Assembly: GCA_025463565.1 (NCBI GenBank)
Contig: JAODAT010000123.1
Location: 1 to 43,137 of the forward strand
Reading direction: 5' to 3'
Length of the DNA: 43,137 nucleotides
DNA from: Microbacteriaceae bacterium
GTDB taxonomy: Bacteria; Actinomycetota; Actinomycetes; Actinomycetales; Microbacteriaceae
This document shows positions 8,746 through 18,179 of this stretch, piece by piece. The translations under genes and the position numbers were made by a program. How positions within the stretch are numbered: the stretch's first letter is position 1; each line of letters begins with the position of its first letter. The notes beneath the pieces are model-generated. The model worked only from the letters and a program-made list of their open reading frames with translations. It was not told the origin of the DNA and did not search any database.

Positions 8746-8756
8746 AGTTTCTCCTT

Positions 8757-8783
8757 GGTGGGGTCTCGACGAGCTCGACCCGC
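8757..8783. repeat. Copy of the 27-base intergenic repeat (GGTCTCGACAAGCTCGACC family)
   Basis: 25 of 27 bases match the arm at 35653-35679. It occupies the 46-base gap between the polyprenyl synthase stop (8792) and the fprA-like start (8745), next to the latter's ribosome site. Confidence 0.75.
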
Positions 8784-8791
8784 GAAAAAAG

Positions 8792-9850
8792 TCAGTTGCT
8801 GCGCTCGACGATCGAGTCGGCGAAACGGGTGAGAGCCTTCTTGACCGGACCCTCGGGCAGCGGCGCGAGCGCCTCGACGGCTTCGCGCGCCCAGCGGTGC
8901 GCCTCATCGAGAGTACGGGCGGTCACTTCATGATCGCGGAGTTCCACGATGGCGGCGGCGAGGTCCGTGCTGTCATCGCCCTCCGCGACATCCGTCTCGA
9001 TGCGGTGTAGCAGGGCTGCGGCAGCGGCATCCGTTGTCGCCAGCTCACGCAGGTACAGCAGCGGCAGTGTCGCGACCCCGGAGCGCAGGTCGGTACCGGC
9101 GGTCTTGCCGGTCTCCGCGCCATCGGAGAGGTCGATCACGTCGTCGATGAGCTGGAACGCGATGCCGATCTTCTCGCCGAACTCCTTCACCGGCGAGCGG
9201 AACTCGACGCTCGCATTGCCGAAGATGACTCCCATTTCGGCGGACGCGGAGATGAGCGACCCGGTCTTGTCGGCGAGCACCTGGATGTAGTGCTCGATCG
9301 GGTTCTCACCGTCTTTCGGGCCGATGGTCTCGTGCAGCTGGCCGAGGCACAGCCGCTCGAACGTGTCGGCCTGCAGCTTGATGGCGCCCTCGCCGAGACT
9401 GGCGATCAGCTTGGATGCTCGGGCGAACAGCAGGTCTCCGGTGAGGATCGCGACCGAGTTGCCCCAGACGTGCTGGGCGGTCGGCACCCCGCGGCGCATG
9501 TTCGCCTCGTCCATGACGTCGTCGTGGTAGAGCGACGCAAGGTGGGTGATCTCCAGCGACTCGGCGGCTTTGATCACGGACGGATTGTTCCCGTCGCCGA
9601 GCTGGGCGGTGAGCAGTGTGAGCGTGGGGCGCACCCGCTTTCCGCCGGCATCGAGCAGGTAGCGGCTGGTGACATCCGCCAGGTTGTCCGCGAACGACAT
9701 CTCGTGCAGCAGTCCCGCCTCGACGGCCTCGAGCCCCTCCTCGAGCGCGGTCGCGAAGCGCCGTTCGCCCGCGGAGGAGAAAAGCTTCTCGCCGAGCCCG
9801 AACTGTGAGCCGAGGTTGGATCGGCGGACGAGAGGAGCGCTGGGAGTCAC
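8792..9850 (-). CDS. Long-chain polyprenyl diphosphate synthase (menaquinone side chain)
   Basis: 352-residue trans-isoprenyl diphosphate synthase. The first Asp-rich motif is D110-D111-V-M-D114 (LYHDDVMDEANMRRG) and the second is D236-D237-V-I-D240 (FQLIDDVIDLSDG); both bind Mg2+-diphosphate. The GGKRVRP motif is also present. It builds the polyprenyl chain that MenA attaches to DHNA; a bacterial product of 35-50 carbons is inferred from its place in a men cluster, not read from sequence. GTG 9850 is strongly supported: it overlaps the menG stop as GTGA. Confidence 0.92.
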   Translation of the reverse strand: MTPSAPLVRRSNLGSQFGLGEKLFSSAGERRFATALEEGLEAVEAGLLHEMSFADNLADVTSRYLLDAGGKRVRPTLTLLTAQLGDGNNPSVIKAAESLEITHLASLYHDDVMDEANMRRGVPTAQHVWGNSVAILTGDLLFARASKLIASLGEGAIKLQADTFERLCLGQLHETIGPKDGENPIEHYIQVLADKTGSLISASAEMGVIFGNASVEFRSPVKEFGEKIGIAFQLIDDVIDLSDGAETGKTAGTDLRSGVATLPLLYLRELATTDAAAAALLHRIETDVAEGDDSTDLAAAIVELRDHEVTARTLDEAHRWAREAVEALAPLPEGPVKKALTRFADSIVERSN

Positions 9851-10602
9851 GTCGCTGAATCCGTAGCAGGCAGAGCATCCGTAGCAGGGCGCCGTTTGGC
9901 CGGGAGTCTCGCCGGCTTGTGGCCGCGGTGAAGCGCGACGACACCCGCCGTGAGATTGCGGTAGGCGACGCGGGTGAATCCGGCCCCGCGGATCCACTGG
10001 CTCAGCGTGACCTGGTCGGGCCAGTCGCGGATCGAGTCGGCGAGGTAGCTGTACGCCTCGGGGTTGGAGCTGGCGGCGTCGACGATCGCCGGCATGAGAA
10101 AGCGCATGTACGCGCTGTAGCCGGCGCGGAAGATGGCCCGCGGCGGCTTCGAGAACTCGCAGATGACGAGCCGGCCGCCCGGCTTCAGCACCCGGAACAT
10201 TTCGCTCAGCGCCTTCTTCGGGTCCTCGATGTTGCGGAGGCCGAAGGAGATGGTGACCGCGTCGAACTGGGCGTCGGCAAACGGCAGGGCCATGGCGTCG
10301 GCCTCGACGAAGGTGATTCCGGGATGCTTCCTGCGACCGACCTCGATCATGCCCGGCGAGAAATCGGCGGCCGTGACCTCCGCGCCGCTCTTCGCGATCG
10401 CGGCGGAACTGGTGCCGGTGCCTGCAGCGATGTCGAGGATCTTCTCGCCCGGCTTCGGCTCGATGGCCCGAACGGTGGCGACCCGCCAGATGAGCGAGTT
10501 GCCCATCGAGAGCACGCCGTTGGTGCGATCGTAGTGCTTCGCGACCTCGTCGAACATCGCCGAAACCTCGTTCGGTTGCTTGTTCAGGTCTGCCCTAGCC
10601 AC
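9847..10602 (-). CDS. menG: Demethylmenaquinone methyltransferase
   Basis: 251-residue class-I SAM-dependent methyltransferase of the MenG/UbiE family, last step of menaquinone synthesis. The SAM-binding loop is ILDIAAGTGTS; the family signatures are ISFGLRNIEDPKKALSEMFRVLKPGG and ICEFSKP. Start is GTG 10602 (MARADLNKQPNEVSAMFD). It overlaps the polyprenyl synthase by 4 bases, so side-chain synthesis and ring methylation are translationally coupled. The C-terminal ~20 residues (RRPATDALPATDSAT) are low-complexity and probably not functional. Confidence 0.94.
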   Translation of the reverse strand: MARADLNKQPNEVSAMFDEVAKHYDRTNGVLSMGNSLIWRVATVRAIEPKPGEKILDIAAGTGTSSAAIAKSGAEVTAADFSPGMIEVGRRKHPGITFVEADAMALPFADAQFDAVTISFGLRNIEDPKKALSEMFRVLKPGGRLVICEFSKPPRAIFRAGYSAYMRFLMPAIVDAASSNPEAYSYLADSIRDWPDQVTLSQWIRGAGFTRVAYRNLTAGVVALHRGHKPARLPAKRRPATDALPATDSAT

Positions 10603-10659
10603 CCCGCCAGTCTAGTTGAGACGTCCTGTGCTCCCAGCGGGCGTGGATACTCTTAACAG

Positions 10660-11874
10660 GTGGTAGCACTGACGGTCGTGACAACCGCGATTCCCGACCC
10701 GGGTCCGCTGGTGCCGATGCTCGATCGTGCGAGCCCGCTCCTGTGGAGCCGTCGCGGGTTCGGTCTCGCCGGGTTCGGTGAGGCGCTCCGGCTCGAGTTC
10801 ACTGGCCCGAACAGGTTCACGGATGCTGCAGCGGCCTGGCGCGACGTGGCCGCCGCCGCGACCGTGACCGACCCTCTCGACCGCACCGGGTCCGGGCTCC
10901 TCGCCTTCGGCAGCTTCGCGTTCGCCGACCACTCCGCCACCACCAGCGTCCTGGTCGTGCCCTCGCTCATCGTGGGCCGGGACACCGACCGGTCGTGGAT
11001 CACGACCATCGGCGACGTGGCCGCCGAGCTTCCCGCGACGACGCCGTACGGCGACGAGTTCTCGGTGGTGCTCGACCAGGGCAGCCTCGACCGCGCCGCC
11101 TACGTGGCCGCCGTGGAGGCCGCCATCGCGCGCATCCGGGCTCACGAGCTGAGCAAGGTGGTCATCGCGCGGGACGCGACCGCTCCGCTGCCGGCCGGCG
11201 CCGACATCCGCCGCCTCATCGACTCGCTGGCCACCCGCTACCCGGATTGCTGGACCTTCGCCATCGACGGGTTCATCGGGGCCAGTCCCGAAACCCTGGT
11301 GAGCGTAGACGCCGGCACGGTGACGGCTCGGGTACTTGCCGGCAGCGCCGCTCGCGGCACGGATGCCGCCTCCGACCAGGCCGCGGCCACCGCGCTCGCC
11401 ACCTCGGCCAAAGACCAGGACGAACACCAGTTCGCCGTGCAGAACGTGCTCGCGTCGCTGCGCTCGCACAGCGCGGACGTCACGGCGAGCGAGATGCCGT
11501 TCACCCTCAAACTGCCGAACCTCTGGCACCTGGCCAGCGACATCGACGGCGAACTGAGCGACGGCTCGACCTCGCTCGACCTGGTGCGGGCGCTGCATCC
11601 GACCGCCGCGGTCGCGGGAACCCCGACGGCGCGTGCGCTCGAGGTGATCGCCGAGCTGGAACCGTTCGACCGCGGTCGCTATGCCGGGCCGGTCGGCTGG
11701 GTCGCCGCCGACGGCGACGGTGAGTGGGCGGTCGCGCTGCGCAGCGCGCAGGTGACAGGCGACCAGATCACGGCGTATGCCGGTGCGGGCATCGTCGCGG
11801 ACTCCGTGCCCCAGCGCGAACTTCTGGAAACGCGGATGAAGTTCCGGCCGATCGTCGAGGCCCTGGGCGGATAG
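10660..11874 (+). CDS. menF: Isochorismate synthase
   Basis: 404-residue chorismate-binding enzyme that converts chorismate to isochorismate, the entry step of the o-succinylbenzoate menaquinone route. Motifs: IGASPETLVSVD, VLAGSAARGTD, KDQDEHQFAVQNV, HPTAAVAGTPTARAL, and a C-terminal AYAGAGIVADSVPQRE Mg2+ site. Start is GTG 10660, divergent from menG across 57 bases. The family also includes salicylate synthases, but the surrounding men genes favour MenF. Confidence 0.93.
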   Translation: MVALTVVTTAIPDPGPLVPMLDRASPLLWSRRGFGLAGFGEALRLEFTGPNRFTDAAAAWRDVAAAATVTDPLDRTGSGLLAFGSFAFADHSATTSVLVVPSLIVGRDTDRSWITTIGDVAAELPATTPYGDEFSVVLDQGSLDRAAYVAAVEAAIARIRAHELSKVVIARDATAPLPAGADIRRLIDSLATRYPDCWTFAIDGFIGASPETLVSVDAGTVTARVLAGSAARGTDAASDQAAATALATSAKDQDEHQFAVQNVLASLRSHSADVTASEMPFTLKLPNLWHLASDIDGELSDGSTSLDLVRALHPTAAVAGTPTARALEVIAELEPFDRGRYAGPVGWVAADGDGEWAVALRSAQVTGDQITAYAGAGIVADSVPQRELLETRMKFRPIVEALGG

Positions 11875-11880
11875 ACCCGC

Positions 11881-12732
11881 CTATCTCATCGCCAGCTTTT
11901 TCTTCTCGGCCTCGATGTCGTAGTCGACCTTGGGCCAGTCGAGCTGCAGCCCGCGCAGCGTCTCGAGCAGGATCTGCTGCACGGCGACGCGGGCATACCA
12001 CTTGGCATTCGCCGGGATCACGAACCACGGCGCGGTGTCCGTCGAGGTGCGCTCGATGGCGATCTGGTACGCCCGCATGTACTCGGGCCACAGCGCGCGC
12101 TCGTCCAGGTCGCCGGGGTTGTACTTCCACTGCTTGTCGACGCTGTCGAGCCGGTCGGAGAGTCGTGCCTTCTGTTCGTCGAGGCTGATCTGCAGCATCA
12201 CCTTCACGATCGTCGTTCCGCCCATCGCGAGCTCCGCTTCGAAGTCGACGATCGTTCCGTAGCGGGCCTCGATCTCCGCGGCGGGCGAGAGCTGGTGCAC
12301 CCGCTCGACCAGGACATCCTCGTAGTGCGACCGGTCGAAGACACCGATCATGCCGGCCGCCGGCAGCTGCTTGCGCACCCGCCAGAGAAAGTCGTGGGCC
12401 AGCTCCTCCTCGGTCGGCTTCTTGAAGGCGTACGCATGTAGGCCCTCGGGCGTGATGCCGCCCATCACGTGCTGCACGATGCCACCCTTGCCTGCGGTGT
12501 CCATCGCCTGTACCACCAGCAGCAGGCTGCGCGTTCCACCGAACCGGCTCTCCGCCCAGAGCCGCTCCTGCTGGTCGTCGAGCTCGGCGGCCCCGGCCGC
12601 GAGGGCCGCCACGCCGTCCTTCTTGCCGCCAGTGAAACCGGGGGTCGAGTCGGGATCGACGCCGGACAGGGAGAATCCGGGCTGTGCCCGCAGCAGCTGG
12701 GAAGGGGAAGCGCTCCACGCCGATTTCGCCAT
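11881..12732 (-). CDS. PPK2-family polyphosphate:nucleotide phosphotransferase
   Basis: 283-residue polyphosphate kinase 2 family protein. Walker A is AMDTAGKGG (76-84) and the Walker B region is FDRSHYED (132-139), followed by a basic lid region. It uses polyphosphate to phosphorylate nucleotides; the N-terminal extension and LPAAGMIGVFDRSHYEDVL resemble the branch acting on AMP/ADP, which is inference. It ends 6 bases from the convergent menF stop and lies downstream of menD on the same strand (9-base gap), so it may share the menD transcript. Confidence 0.9.
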   Translation of the reverse strand: MAKSAWSASPSQLLRAQPGFSLSGVDPDSTPGFTGGKKDGVAALAAGAAELDDQQERLWAESRFGGTRSLLLVVQAMDTAGKGGIVQHVMGGITPEGLHAYAFKKPTEEELAHDFLWRVRKQLPAAGMIGVFDRSHYEDVLVERVHQLSPAAEIEARYGTIVDFEAELAMGGTTIVKVMLQISLDEQKARLSDRLDSVDKQWKYNPGDLDERALWPEYMRAYQIAIERTSTDTAPWFVIPANAKWYARVAVQQILLETLRGLQLDWPKVDYDIEAEKKKLAMR

Positions 12733-12741
12733 GTCGTGACC

Positions 12742-14376
12742 CTAGCGCGGCAGGGGCACCTCGATCAGCATCGGGGCGTCGGATGGCGCGAGCGCCTCAT
12801 CCAGTTCGCCCGCGTTGCCGGCGCGGCGATACTCCCACCCGTATGCTCGCGCGAGTGCCTCGAGGTCGACGGCTTGCGGGGTGAACTGCACTCGGTCGAA
12901 GCTCGCGGTGTCGGCGCTCTCCGCCACTTCCAGCGAATCGAAGATGGTTCCGCCGCCGTCGTTGCCTACGATCACCTGGATGCGCGGCCGCGGCTCGCCC
13001 GTCGGGAACAGCAACGACCCGACGTCATGCAGCAGCGTGAGGTCGCCGAGCAGAACCCGCGTGATGCCCTGGGCGCCGGCGGCCTGGCTCGCCAGCGCGA
13101 TACCGATGCCGGTGGCGATGGTTCCGTCGATACCGGCTAGGCCACGGTTCGCGTGCACGGCGATCTTCTTGCCGGGCACCACGGCATCCGCGTCCCGAAT
13201 GAGTCGCGATGCCCCGAGGACGAGTCGGTCGTGCGGCCAACTGACCTGCCAGACCCGCTCGACCAGCGAGCGCCGGGTGACCGGGGCGCGGAAGGCCGCG
13301 AGCTGCTGGCGACCGAGTGAACCTCCCAGTAAACCGCCGCCGTCGGCAATCGGCTGCTCGAGCAGCGCGCGGCTGGCCTGCACCCAGGTTCCGAGCCAGG
13401 CCCGATCGCCGGGCTCACCCTCGAAGCTCGCCGGGCCGGGCACGACCGTCGCCCGGTGACCCGGGTTGTACGCCTCGGCGCCGGCACCGCGCACGACGAT
13501 CACCTCGACGTCCGCGCGCTGCAGCAGGGCAGGGATCTCTCGCGTGAGCGTGGGATGCCCGAACACGATAGCCCGTTCGACGCGACCACCGAACTCCTGG
13601 TCGCCGAGCAGCTGCCGGTAGGCGACCACGAGGTTCGGACCGAAGCGCGAGCCGCTCGAGATCTCGGCGACGAGCGGAACGCCGAGGGCGTGCGCGAGCT
13701 CCTCCGCCTGCGGACCGGCGGCATCCCCCGCGATCACGATCGTGTGCGGGGCCGCAGCAATTGTCGTTCCGGCATGCGATGCAACGGGCCAGTCGTGCGA
13801 TTCGAGCGTCGGAACACTCTCGACCGGGCCCGACAACGGCTCGCGAAAGGCGAGGTTCAGCTGCACGGCGCCCGGCTGCCCGGAGTGCCCCGCGGCGGCC
13901 GAGAACGACTCGTGCGCGAGCTCGCCCGGCAGGTCGGCATCGAAGCCACTGCTGCTCGGAGCCTGCACGTCACGAAGCCAGCTCACGGCGGTGCCGAACA
14001 TGCCCACCTGGTCGGTGGTCTGGTTGGAGCCGATGCCGCGCAGCTCGTCGGGCCGGTCGGCCGTCAACAGGATGAGCGGGACGCCCGAGTGATGCGCCTC
14101 CAGCACGGCGGGGTGCAGGTTGGCGACGGCCGTGCCCGACGTGGTGATCACGAGCACCGGCGTGCGGGTCTCCGCCGCGAGGCCGAGGGCGAGAAAGCCG
14201 GCGACCCGTTCGTCCATGCGCACGCGGAGGCGCAGCATCCCCGCCTTCTCATAGGCGGCCGCGGCGAGCGCGAGCGCCTGCGATCGCGAGCCCGGGCACA
14301 GCACCACGTCGCGAACCCCGCGGCGAACGAACTCCCCGAGCAGGGCGACCGCGAAGTCGGTGGAGGGGGTGCTCAC
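12742..14376 (-). CDS. menD: SEPHCHC synthase (MenD)
   Basis: 544-residue thiamine-diphosphate enzyme that joins isochorismate and 2-oxoglutarate. The N-terminal PYR domain has [16 protein letters not shown] central transhydrogenase-like domain follows, then the C-terminal PP domain with the ThDP/Mg2+ motif [13 protein letters not shown]. Length is normal for MenD. Start is GTG 14376, placed directly after the TAG stop of the small membrane protein gene, so the two are likely co-translated. Confidence 0.95.
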   Translation of the reverse strand: MSTPSTDFAVALLGEFVRRGVRDVVLCPGSRSQALALAAAAYEKAGMLRLRVRMDERVAGFLALGLAAETRTPVLVITTSGTAVANLHPAVLEAHHSGVPLILLTADRPDELRGIGSNQTTDQVGMFGTAVSWLRDVQAPSSSGFDADLPGELAHESFSAAAGHSGQPGAVQLNLAFREPLSGPVESVPTLESHDWPVASHAGTTIAAAPHTIVIAGDAAGPQAEELAHALGVPLVAEISSGSRFGPNLVVAYRQLLGDQEFGGRVERAIVFGHPTLTREIPALLQRADVEVIVVRGAGAEAYNPGHRATVVPGPASFEGEPGDRAWLGTWVQASRALLEQPIADGGGLLGGSLGRQQLAAFRAPVTRRSLVERVWQVSWPHDRLVLGASRLIRDADAVVPGKKIAVHANRGLAGIDGTIATGIGIALASQAAGAQGITRVLLGDLTLLHDVGSLLFPTGEPRPRIQVIVGNDGGGTIFDSLEVAESADTASFDRVQFTPQAVDLEALARAYGWEYRRAGNAGELDEALAPSDAPMLIEVPLPR

Positions 14377-14697
14377 CTACTTCTTCGTGTCATCGTCGTC
14401 GTCGAGCTCGGCAAGCCTCGCCTCGAGGTCGCGGATGCGGGCGTCCGCCGCCTTGTCGGCGCCGATCGTCCTCAGGAAAGCGGGGTCGTCATCCGGAGCA
14501 CCGGACACCCCGCGCGACCGGTCCCGGCCGAGGGTCAGCCACAGGATGCCGCCGAAGATGGGGATGAGGGTGATGATCGCCCAGACCGGCTTCGGAAGAG
14601 CCCGCACCTGCATGCGGTCGGTGACGAGACAGTTCACGAAGGCATAGATCACGAACACCACGGCGATGACGCCGACAATGAGTGCGAGCCTGACCAT
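14377..14697 (-). CDS. Small two-helix membrane protein with PLDNc_N-type domain
   Basis: 106 residues. Two hydrophobic segments (~3-25 and ~38-58, with KPVWAIITLIPIFGGILWLTLG) match the phospholipase-D N-terminal (PLDNc_N) pattern seen also at the start of cardiolipin synthases, but no HKD catalytic domain follows. The tail is a charged helix ending in DDDDDTKK. Function is unknown. It abuts menD and is common beside men genes in related Actinobacteria as I recall, which I cannot verify here. Confidence 0.8.
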   Translation of the reverse strand: MVRLALIVGVIAVVFVIYAFVNCLVTDRMQVRALPKPVWAIITLIPIFGGILWLTLGRDRSRGVSGAPDDDPAFLRTIGADKAADARIRDLEARLAELDDDDDTKK

Positions 14698-14761
14698 GTG
14701 GAGGATTCTAGGCTCAAATTCTGCACACAGAACCCCAAGCTGCCGTGCCTACACTGGAGCC

Positions 14762-15055
14762 GTGAAATCGTCACGGCACTGGCTGCTCTTCTCGCTCATT
14801 CGGCTGGGCATCTTCGCGGTCGCGCTCGCCGGCCTTCTGCTGCTGCAGGTGAACGTCTGGATCGCCGCTTTCGGAGCCGCTCTCATCGGCTTCTGCATCT
14901 CGTACATCTTCCTGCGCGGTCCGCGCGACGCGGTCGCGAAGTCGATGGTGCGCCAGAAGGCCAGCGGATCGAAGTCACGGCCCGATCGCGACCTTGACAA
15001 CGACATCGAGAACGAGGCGCTCGATCGCCTCGAGCGCGGCCAGCAGAACCTCTAG
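14762..15055 (+). CDS. DUF4229 family membrane protein
   Basis: 97 residues with two membrane helices (~8-28 and ~30-50) and a basic-to-acidic tail (KSRPDRDLDNDIENEALDRL). It resembles DUF4229 proteins, which have no known function. GTG 14762 is preferred to an upstream in-frame ATG because it gives VKSSRHWLLFSLIRLG and leaves room for a promoter. Convergent with menA: its stop is immediately followed by the menA stop. Confidence 0.78.
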   Translation: MKSSRHWLLFSLIRLGIFAVALAGLLLLQVNVWIAAFGAALIGFCISYIFLRGPRDAVAKSMVRQKASGSKSRPDRDLDNDIENEALDRLERGQQNL

Positions 15056-16045
15056 TTAGAAGGCGATAGCGGCGCCGAGCCCCAGCCCGAAGAGCAGGGC
15101 GGTGAGGCTGGTGAGCTGCAGCGCGATGATGAACTCCGACGGGGTCTTCGCGGTGAGCGTGATGATCACGGCCGGAAGCGCCGGCAACAGGATGAAGTAC
15201 ACCAGCGGCGCCAGCGGGTAGAAGAGCACGAAGAAGACCAGGATCACGAACGGCAGCAGCACGAAAACGGCGAACAGCACTCGCCCGGCCAGGCTGCCGA
15301 CGAGAACGGCGAGCGTGCGCTTGCCGGCCAGTTTGTCCTGCTCGATGTCGCGCAGGTTGTTCACCATCAGCACCGCGCAGGCCAGGAATCCCGCAGCGAC
15401 GCCCGAGAGCCAGCTCTCGATGTTGACGGTGCCGACCTGGGTGAACGTGGTGCCGGCCACCGCGACGATTCCGAAGAAGACGAACACGAAGAGTTCGCCC
15501 AGGCCGTAATAGCCGTATGGCCGCTTTCCGCCGGTGTAGAAGTACGCGGCCGCGATCGCCACCGCGCCCACCGCGAGCAGCCACCAGTAGTGCGTGAGAA
15601 CGACGAGACCGACCCCGGCGATCGCACCCAGCGCGAAGAAGACGATCGCAACGACGAGCACGGTGCGCGGTTTCGCGGCACCCGATCCGGTGAGCCGCGA
15701 CGGTCCTACCCGGTACTTGTCGGTGCCGCGCACGCCGTCCGAGTAGTCGTTCGCGTAGTTGACGCCGATCTGCAGGGCCAGCGCGACGGCCAGCGCCAGC
15801 AGCGCACGCACCCAATGCCAGCCGGGAGCGGAGAGCAGGTAGGCGGATGCCGTGCCCAGCGCCACGGGAGCGATCGCCAGCGGCAGGGTGCGCAGTCGCG
15901 CCCCGCCGATCCAGTCTGCGGCCGTCGCCTTCTTCACGACGACCCTGGGCGGCTGCCCGCCGGGCCGCCCGCTGCGGGAGCGGACTGTGCTGGTGCGAAC
16001 GGTGCGCGGGTCGATGCGTTTCTGAGGAGGTCTGTTGGATGCCAC
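15056..16045 (-). CDS. menA: 1,4-dihydroxy-2-naphthoate polyprenyltransferase
   Basis: 329-residue UbiA-superfamily membrane prenyltransferase that attaches the polyprenyl chain to DHNA. After a ~40-residue basic cytoplasmic N-tail come 8-9 membrane helices. The first Asp-rich motif NDYSDGVRGTD (99-109) binds Mg2+-diphosphate, and a second lies near NNLRDIEQDKLAGKRTLAV. Start is GTG 16045, only 9 bases from the menE stop, placing it in a menB-menE-menA operon. Confidence 0.94.
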   Translation of the reverse strand: MASNRPPQKRIDPRTVRTSTVRSRSGRPGGQPPRVVVKKATAADWIGGARLRTLPLAIAPVALGTASAYLLSAPGWHWVRALLALAVALALQIGVNYANDYSDGVRGTDKYRVGPSRLTGSGAAKPRTVLVVAIVFFALGAIAGVGLVVLTHYWWLLAVGAVAIAAAYFYTGGKRPYGYYGLGELFVFVFFGIVAVAGTTFTQVGTVNIESWLSGVAAGFLACAVLMVNNLRDIEQDKLAGKRTLAVLVGSLAGRVLFAVFVLLPFVILVFFVLFYPLAPLVYFILLPALPAVIITLTAKTPSEFIIALQLTSLTALLFGLGLGAAIAF

Positions 16046-16054
16046 GGCTGAATC

Positions 16055-17185
16055 CTAGTGATCGTTCTGTTGCACGAGCTTTGCGAGTGTCAGCCTGTCC
16101 GGCTTGCCGCTGGCAAGCGTCGGCAGTTCGTCGACGGTGAGCACGGCGGCGGGGGCGGCGGCCCTGCCGAGGGCGGCGGAGACGCTCGCCCTCACGGCGG
16201 CGAGGTCCGCCTCCCCCGTGGTGACGATGACGGGCACCTCGCCCCAGCGCTCGCTGCGCGCTCGCACGGCCACGGCATCCGCGAGCCCCGGTAGTGTGCG
16301 CACCAGGCGCTCGACCTCGTCGAGCGACACCTTGATGCCGCCGGAGATGATGAGCCCGTCGAGCCTGCCGGTCACAGTGACGATGCCGTCCTCGACCGAC
16401 CCGGTGTCGCCGGTGCGGTACCAGCGCGCGCCATCCTCGTCGTGGAAGGTCGCGGCGGTGCGCTCCGGGTCATCGAGGTAGCCCTCGGCGAGGGTCGGGC
16501 CGCCGAGCTCGAGCTGGCCATCGACCAGGCGGGCGCGGGTGGTGCCGATCGGTACGCCGTCGTAGACGCAGCCCCCACTGGTCTCGCTGGAGCCGTAGGT
16601 GGTCGTGACGTTGAGTCCGAGTTCGACCGCTTTCGCGAGAAGGTCAGACGAGGCGGCCTGCCCACCAAGCAGGATGCGATCGAATCGACGCACGGGCTCC
16701 AGCAGGTCGAGGTCGTGGTCGGCCGCGTCGATCAGGCTCGCCAGCTGGGCCGGAACGAGCGCAGTGAACCGCAGGGCGGCGTCCATCCGAAGCGCAGCGG
16801 CCGCGAACTCGCTGGGCTCGAAGTGTCCGGGCGCGAGCATCACCGGCTCAGTCTGCGCGGCCAGGGACCGCACCAGCACATTGATCCCGGCGATGTAGTG
16901 GGTGGGCAGCGCGAGCAGCCACTGGCCCGGTCCGCCGAGCGCCGAATCGGATGCCGCCGCGCTGGCCAGCAGGGCGCCCGCGCTGAGCGCGACCCGCTTC
17001 GGCTTCCCGGTGGATCCGCTCGTCTCGACGACGAGCGCCACGCGCTGCTCGACGTGTGCCGGCAAGTCGAGCGGTGGCGAGGCCGCCGCAATGACGGCGG
17101 GTCCGTCCGCGGTGATGGCGCGCGCCAGCGCGCTCATCACGGCCGCCGGGTCGCCAGGGTCGACGACCCGCAGCTGCCGGGTCAT
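16055..17185 (-). CDS. menE: o-Succinylbenzoate--CoA ligase
   Basis: 376-residue ANL-superfamily AMP-binding ligase, short for the superfamily but usual for actinobacterial MenE. The P-loop is VETSGSTGKPKR (53-64), the A5 motif TTYGSSETSGG, the A7 motif WYRTGDTGS, and the C-terminal hinge GRLDGLIISGGIKVSLDEVE. It activates o-succinylbenzoate as the acyl-adenylate, then the CoA thioester. ATG 17185 (MTRQLRVVDP) is chosen; a longer open frame upstream runs through the palindrome at 17196-17256 and is not credible. Confidence 0.92.
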   Translation of the reverse strand: MTRQLRVVDPGDPAAVMSALARAITADGPAVIAAASPPLDLPAHVEQRVALVVETSGSTGKPKRVALSAGALLASAAASDSALGGPGQWLLALPTHYIAGINVLVRSLAAQTEPVMLAPGHFEPSEFAAAALRMDAALRFTALVPAQLASLIDAADHDLDLLEPVRRFDRILLGGQAASSDLLAKAVELGLNVTTTYGSSETSGGCVYDGVPIGTTRARLVDGQLELGGPTLAEGYLDDPERTAATFHDEDGARWYRTGDTGSVEDGIVTVTGRLDGLIISGGIKVSLDEVERLVRTLPGLADAVAVRARSERWGEVPVIVTTGEADLAAVRASVSAALGRAAAPAAVLTVDELPTLASGKPDRLTLAKLVQQNDH

Positions 17186-17195
17186 CCCCCACTCC

Positions 17196-17256
17196 CGCGA
17201 GGTGCCCAAGAATCCTGCCAAATCAGCGATTTGGCAGCATTCTTGGGCACCTCGCG
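17196..17256. repeat. Long near-perfect inverted repeat between menB and menE
   Basis: 28-base arms (17196-17223 and 17229-17256) match at 27 of 28 positions around a 5-base loop. The first arm starts CGCGAGGTGCCCAAGAAT. It lies 17 bases after the menB stop and 10 bases before the menE start, in an otherwise tight operon. There is no T-tract in the reading direction, so it may pause or process the transcript rather than end it. Confidence 0.85.
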
Positions 17257-17273
17257 AAAAGCAGCGACGGCCA

Positions 17274-18155
17274 TCAGAACTGCCAGGGGTACGGGGCCCA
17301 GTCGGGGTCGCGCTTCTCGAGGAACGCGTCCTTGCCCTCGACGGCTTCGTCCGTGCCGTAGGCGAGCCGGGTCGCCTCGCCGGCGAACAGCTGCTGGCCG
17401 ACCAGTCCGTCGTCCACGGCATTGAAGGAGTACTTGAGCATGCGGATGGAGGTCGGCGACTTGGTGAGGATCTCGTTCGCCCAGTCGAGAGCGGTCGTCT
17501 CCAGCTCGGCGTGCGGCACGACCGCGTTCACCGCCCCCATCTCGTAGGCGCGCTGGGCGTCGTACGCACGCGCGAGGAAGAACACCTCGCGGGCGAGCTT
17601 CTGGCCGATCTGTTTCGCGTAGTAGGCGCTGCCGTAGCCGCCGTCGAAGGAGCCGACGTCGGCATCCGTCTGCTTGAACATGCCGTGCTCCCGGCTGGCG
17701 ATGGTGAGGTCGCACACCGAGTGCAGCGAGTGCCCGCCGCCGGCCGCCCAGCCGGGCACCACGCAGATGACCACCTTCGGCATGAAGCGGATGATGCGCT
17801 GCACCTCGAGGATGTGCAGGCGACCGGTGGCCGCGACACCGTCCTGGTACTGGTACCCGTCACGCCCGCGGATGCGCTGGTCGCCGCCGCTGCAGAAGGC
17901 CCAGCCGCCATCTTTCGGGCTGGGCCCGTTGCCGGTGAGCAGCACCACCCCGATGTGCGTGTTCATGCGTGCGTCATCGAGCGCGCGGGCGAGCTCATCG
18001 ACGGTTTGCGGCCGAAACGCGTTGCGCACCTCGGGCCGGTTGAACGCCACACGTGCGATCCGGCCGGTGAGGTCGTGATGGTAGGTGATGTCGGTGAGGC
18101 CATCGAAGCCCTCCGCCGGCTTCCAGACCGAGGGGTCGAACAGTTCTGAGACCAT
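17274..18155 (-). CDS. menB: 1,4-dihydroxy-2-naphthoyl-CoA synthase
   Basis: 293-residue crotonase-fold enzyme that cyclises o-succinylbenzoyl-CoA. MenB signatures: FNRPEVRNAFRPQTVDEL, the oxyanion region WAFCSGGDQRIRGRDGY, VVPGWAAGGGHSLHSVCDL, and SFDGGYGSAYYAKQIGQK. Length and residues are typical of MenB rather than generic enoyl-CoA hydratases. ATG 18155 is clear. First gene of the menB-menE-menA run. Confidence 0.96.
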   Translation of the reverse strand: MVSELFDPSVWKPAEGFDGLTDITYHHDLTGRIARVAFNRPEVRNAFRPQTVDELARALDDARMNTHIGVVLLTGNGPSPKDGGWAFCSGGDQRIRGRDGYQYQDGVAATGRLHILEVQRIIRFMPKVVICVVPGWAAGGGHSLHSVCDLTIASREHGMFKQTDADVGSFDGGYGSAYYAKQIGQKLAREVFFLARAYDAQRAYEMGAVNAVVPHAELETTALDWANEILTKSPTSIRMLKYSFNAVDDGLVGQQLFAGEATRLAYGTDEAVEGKDAFLEKRDPDWAPYPWQF

Positions 18156-18179
18156 AGCCCCAGCCTACGAGGAGCTGGC

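Noticed and set aside
13456-14997. 513-codon plus-strand open frame across menD and its neighbours
   Set aside because: Spans three clear genes in other frames and has no recognisable domain.
17186-17422. N-terminal extension of menE
   Set aside because: It runs through the palindrome and the 3' end of menB; ATG 17185 fits MenE.
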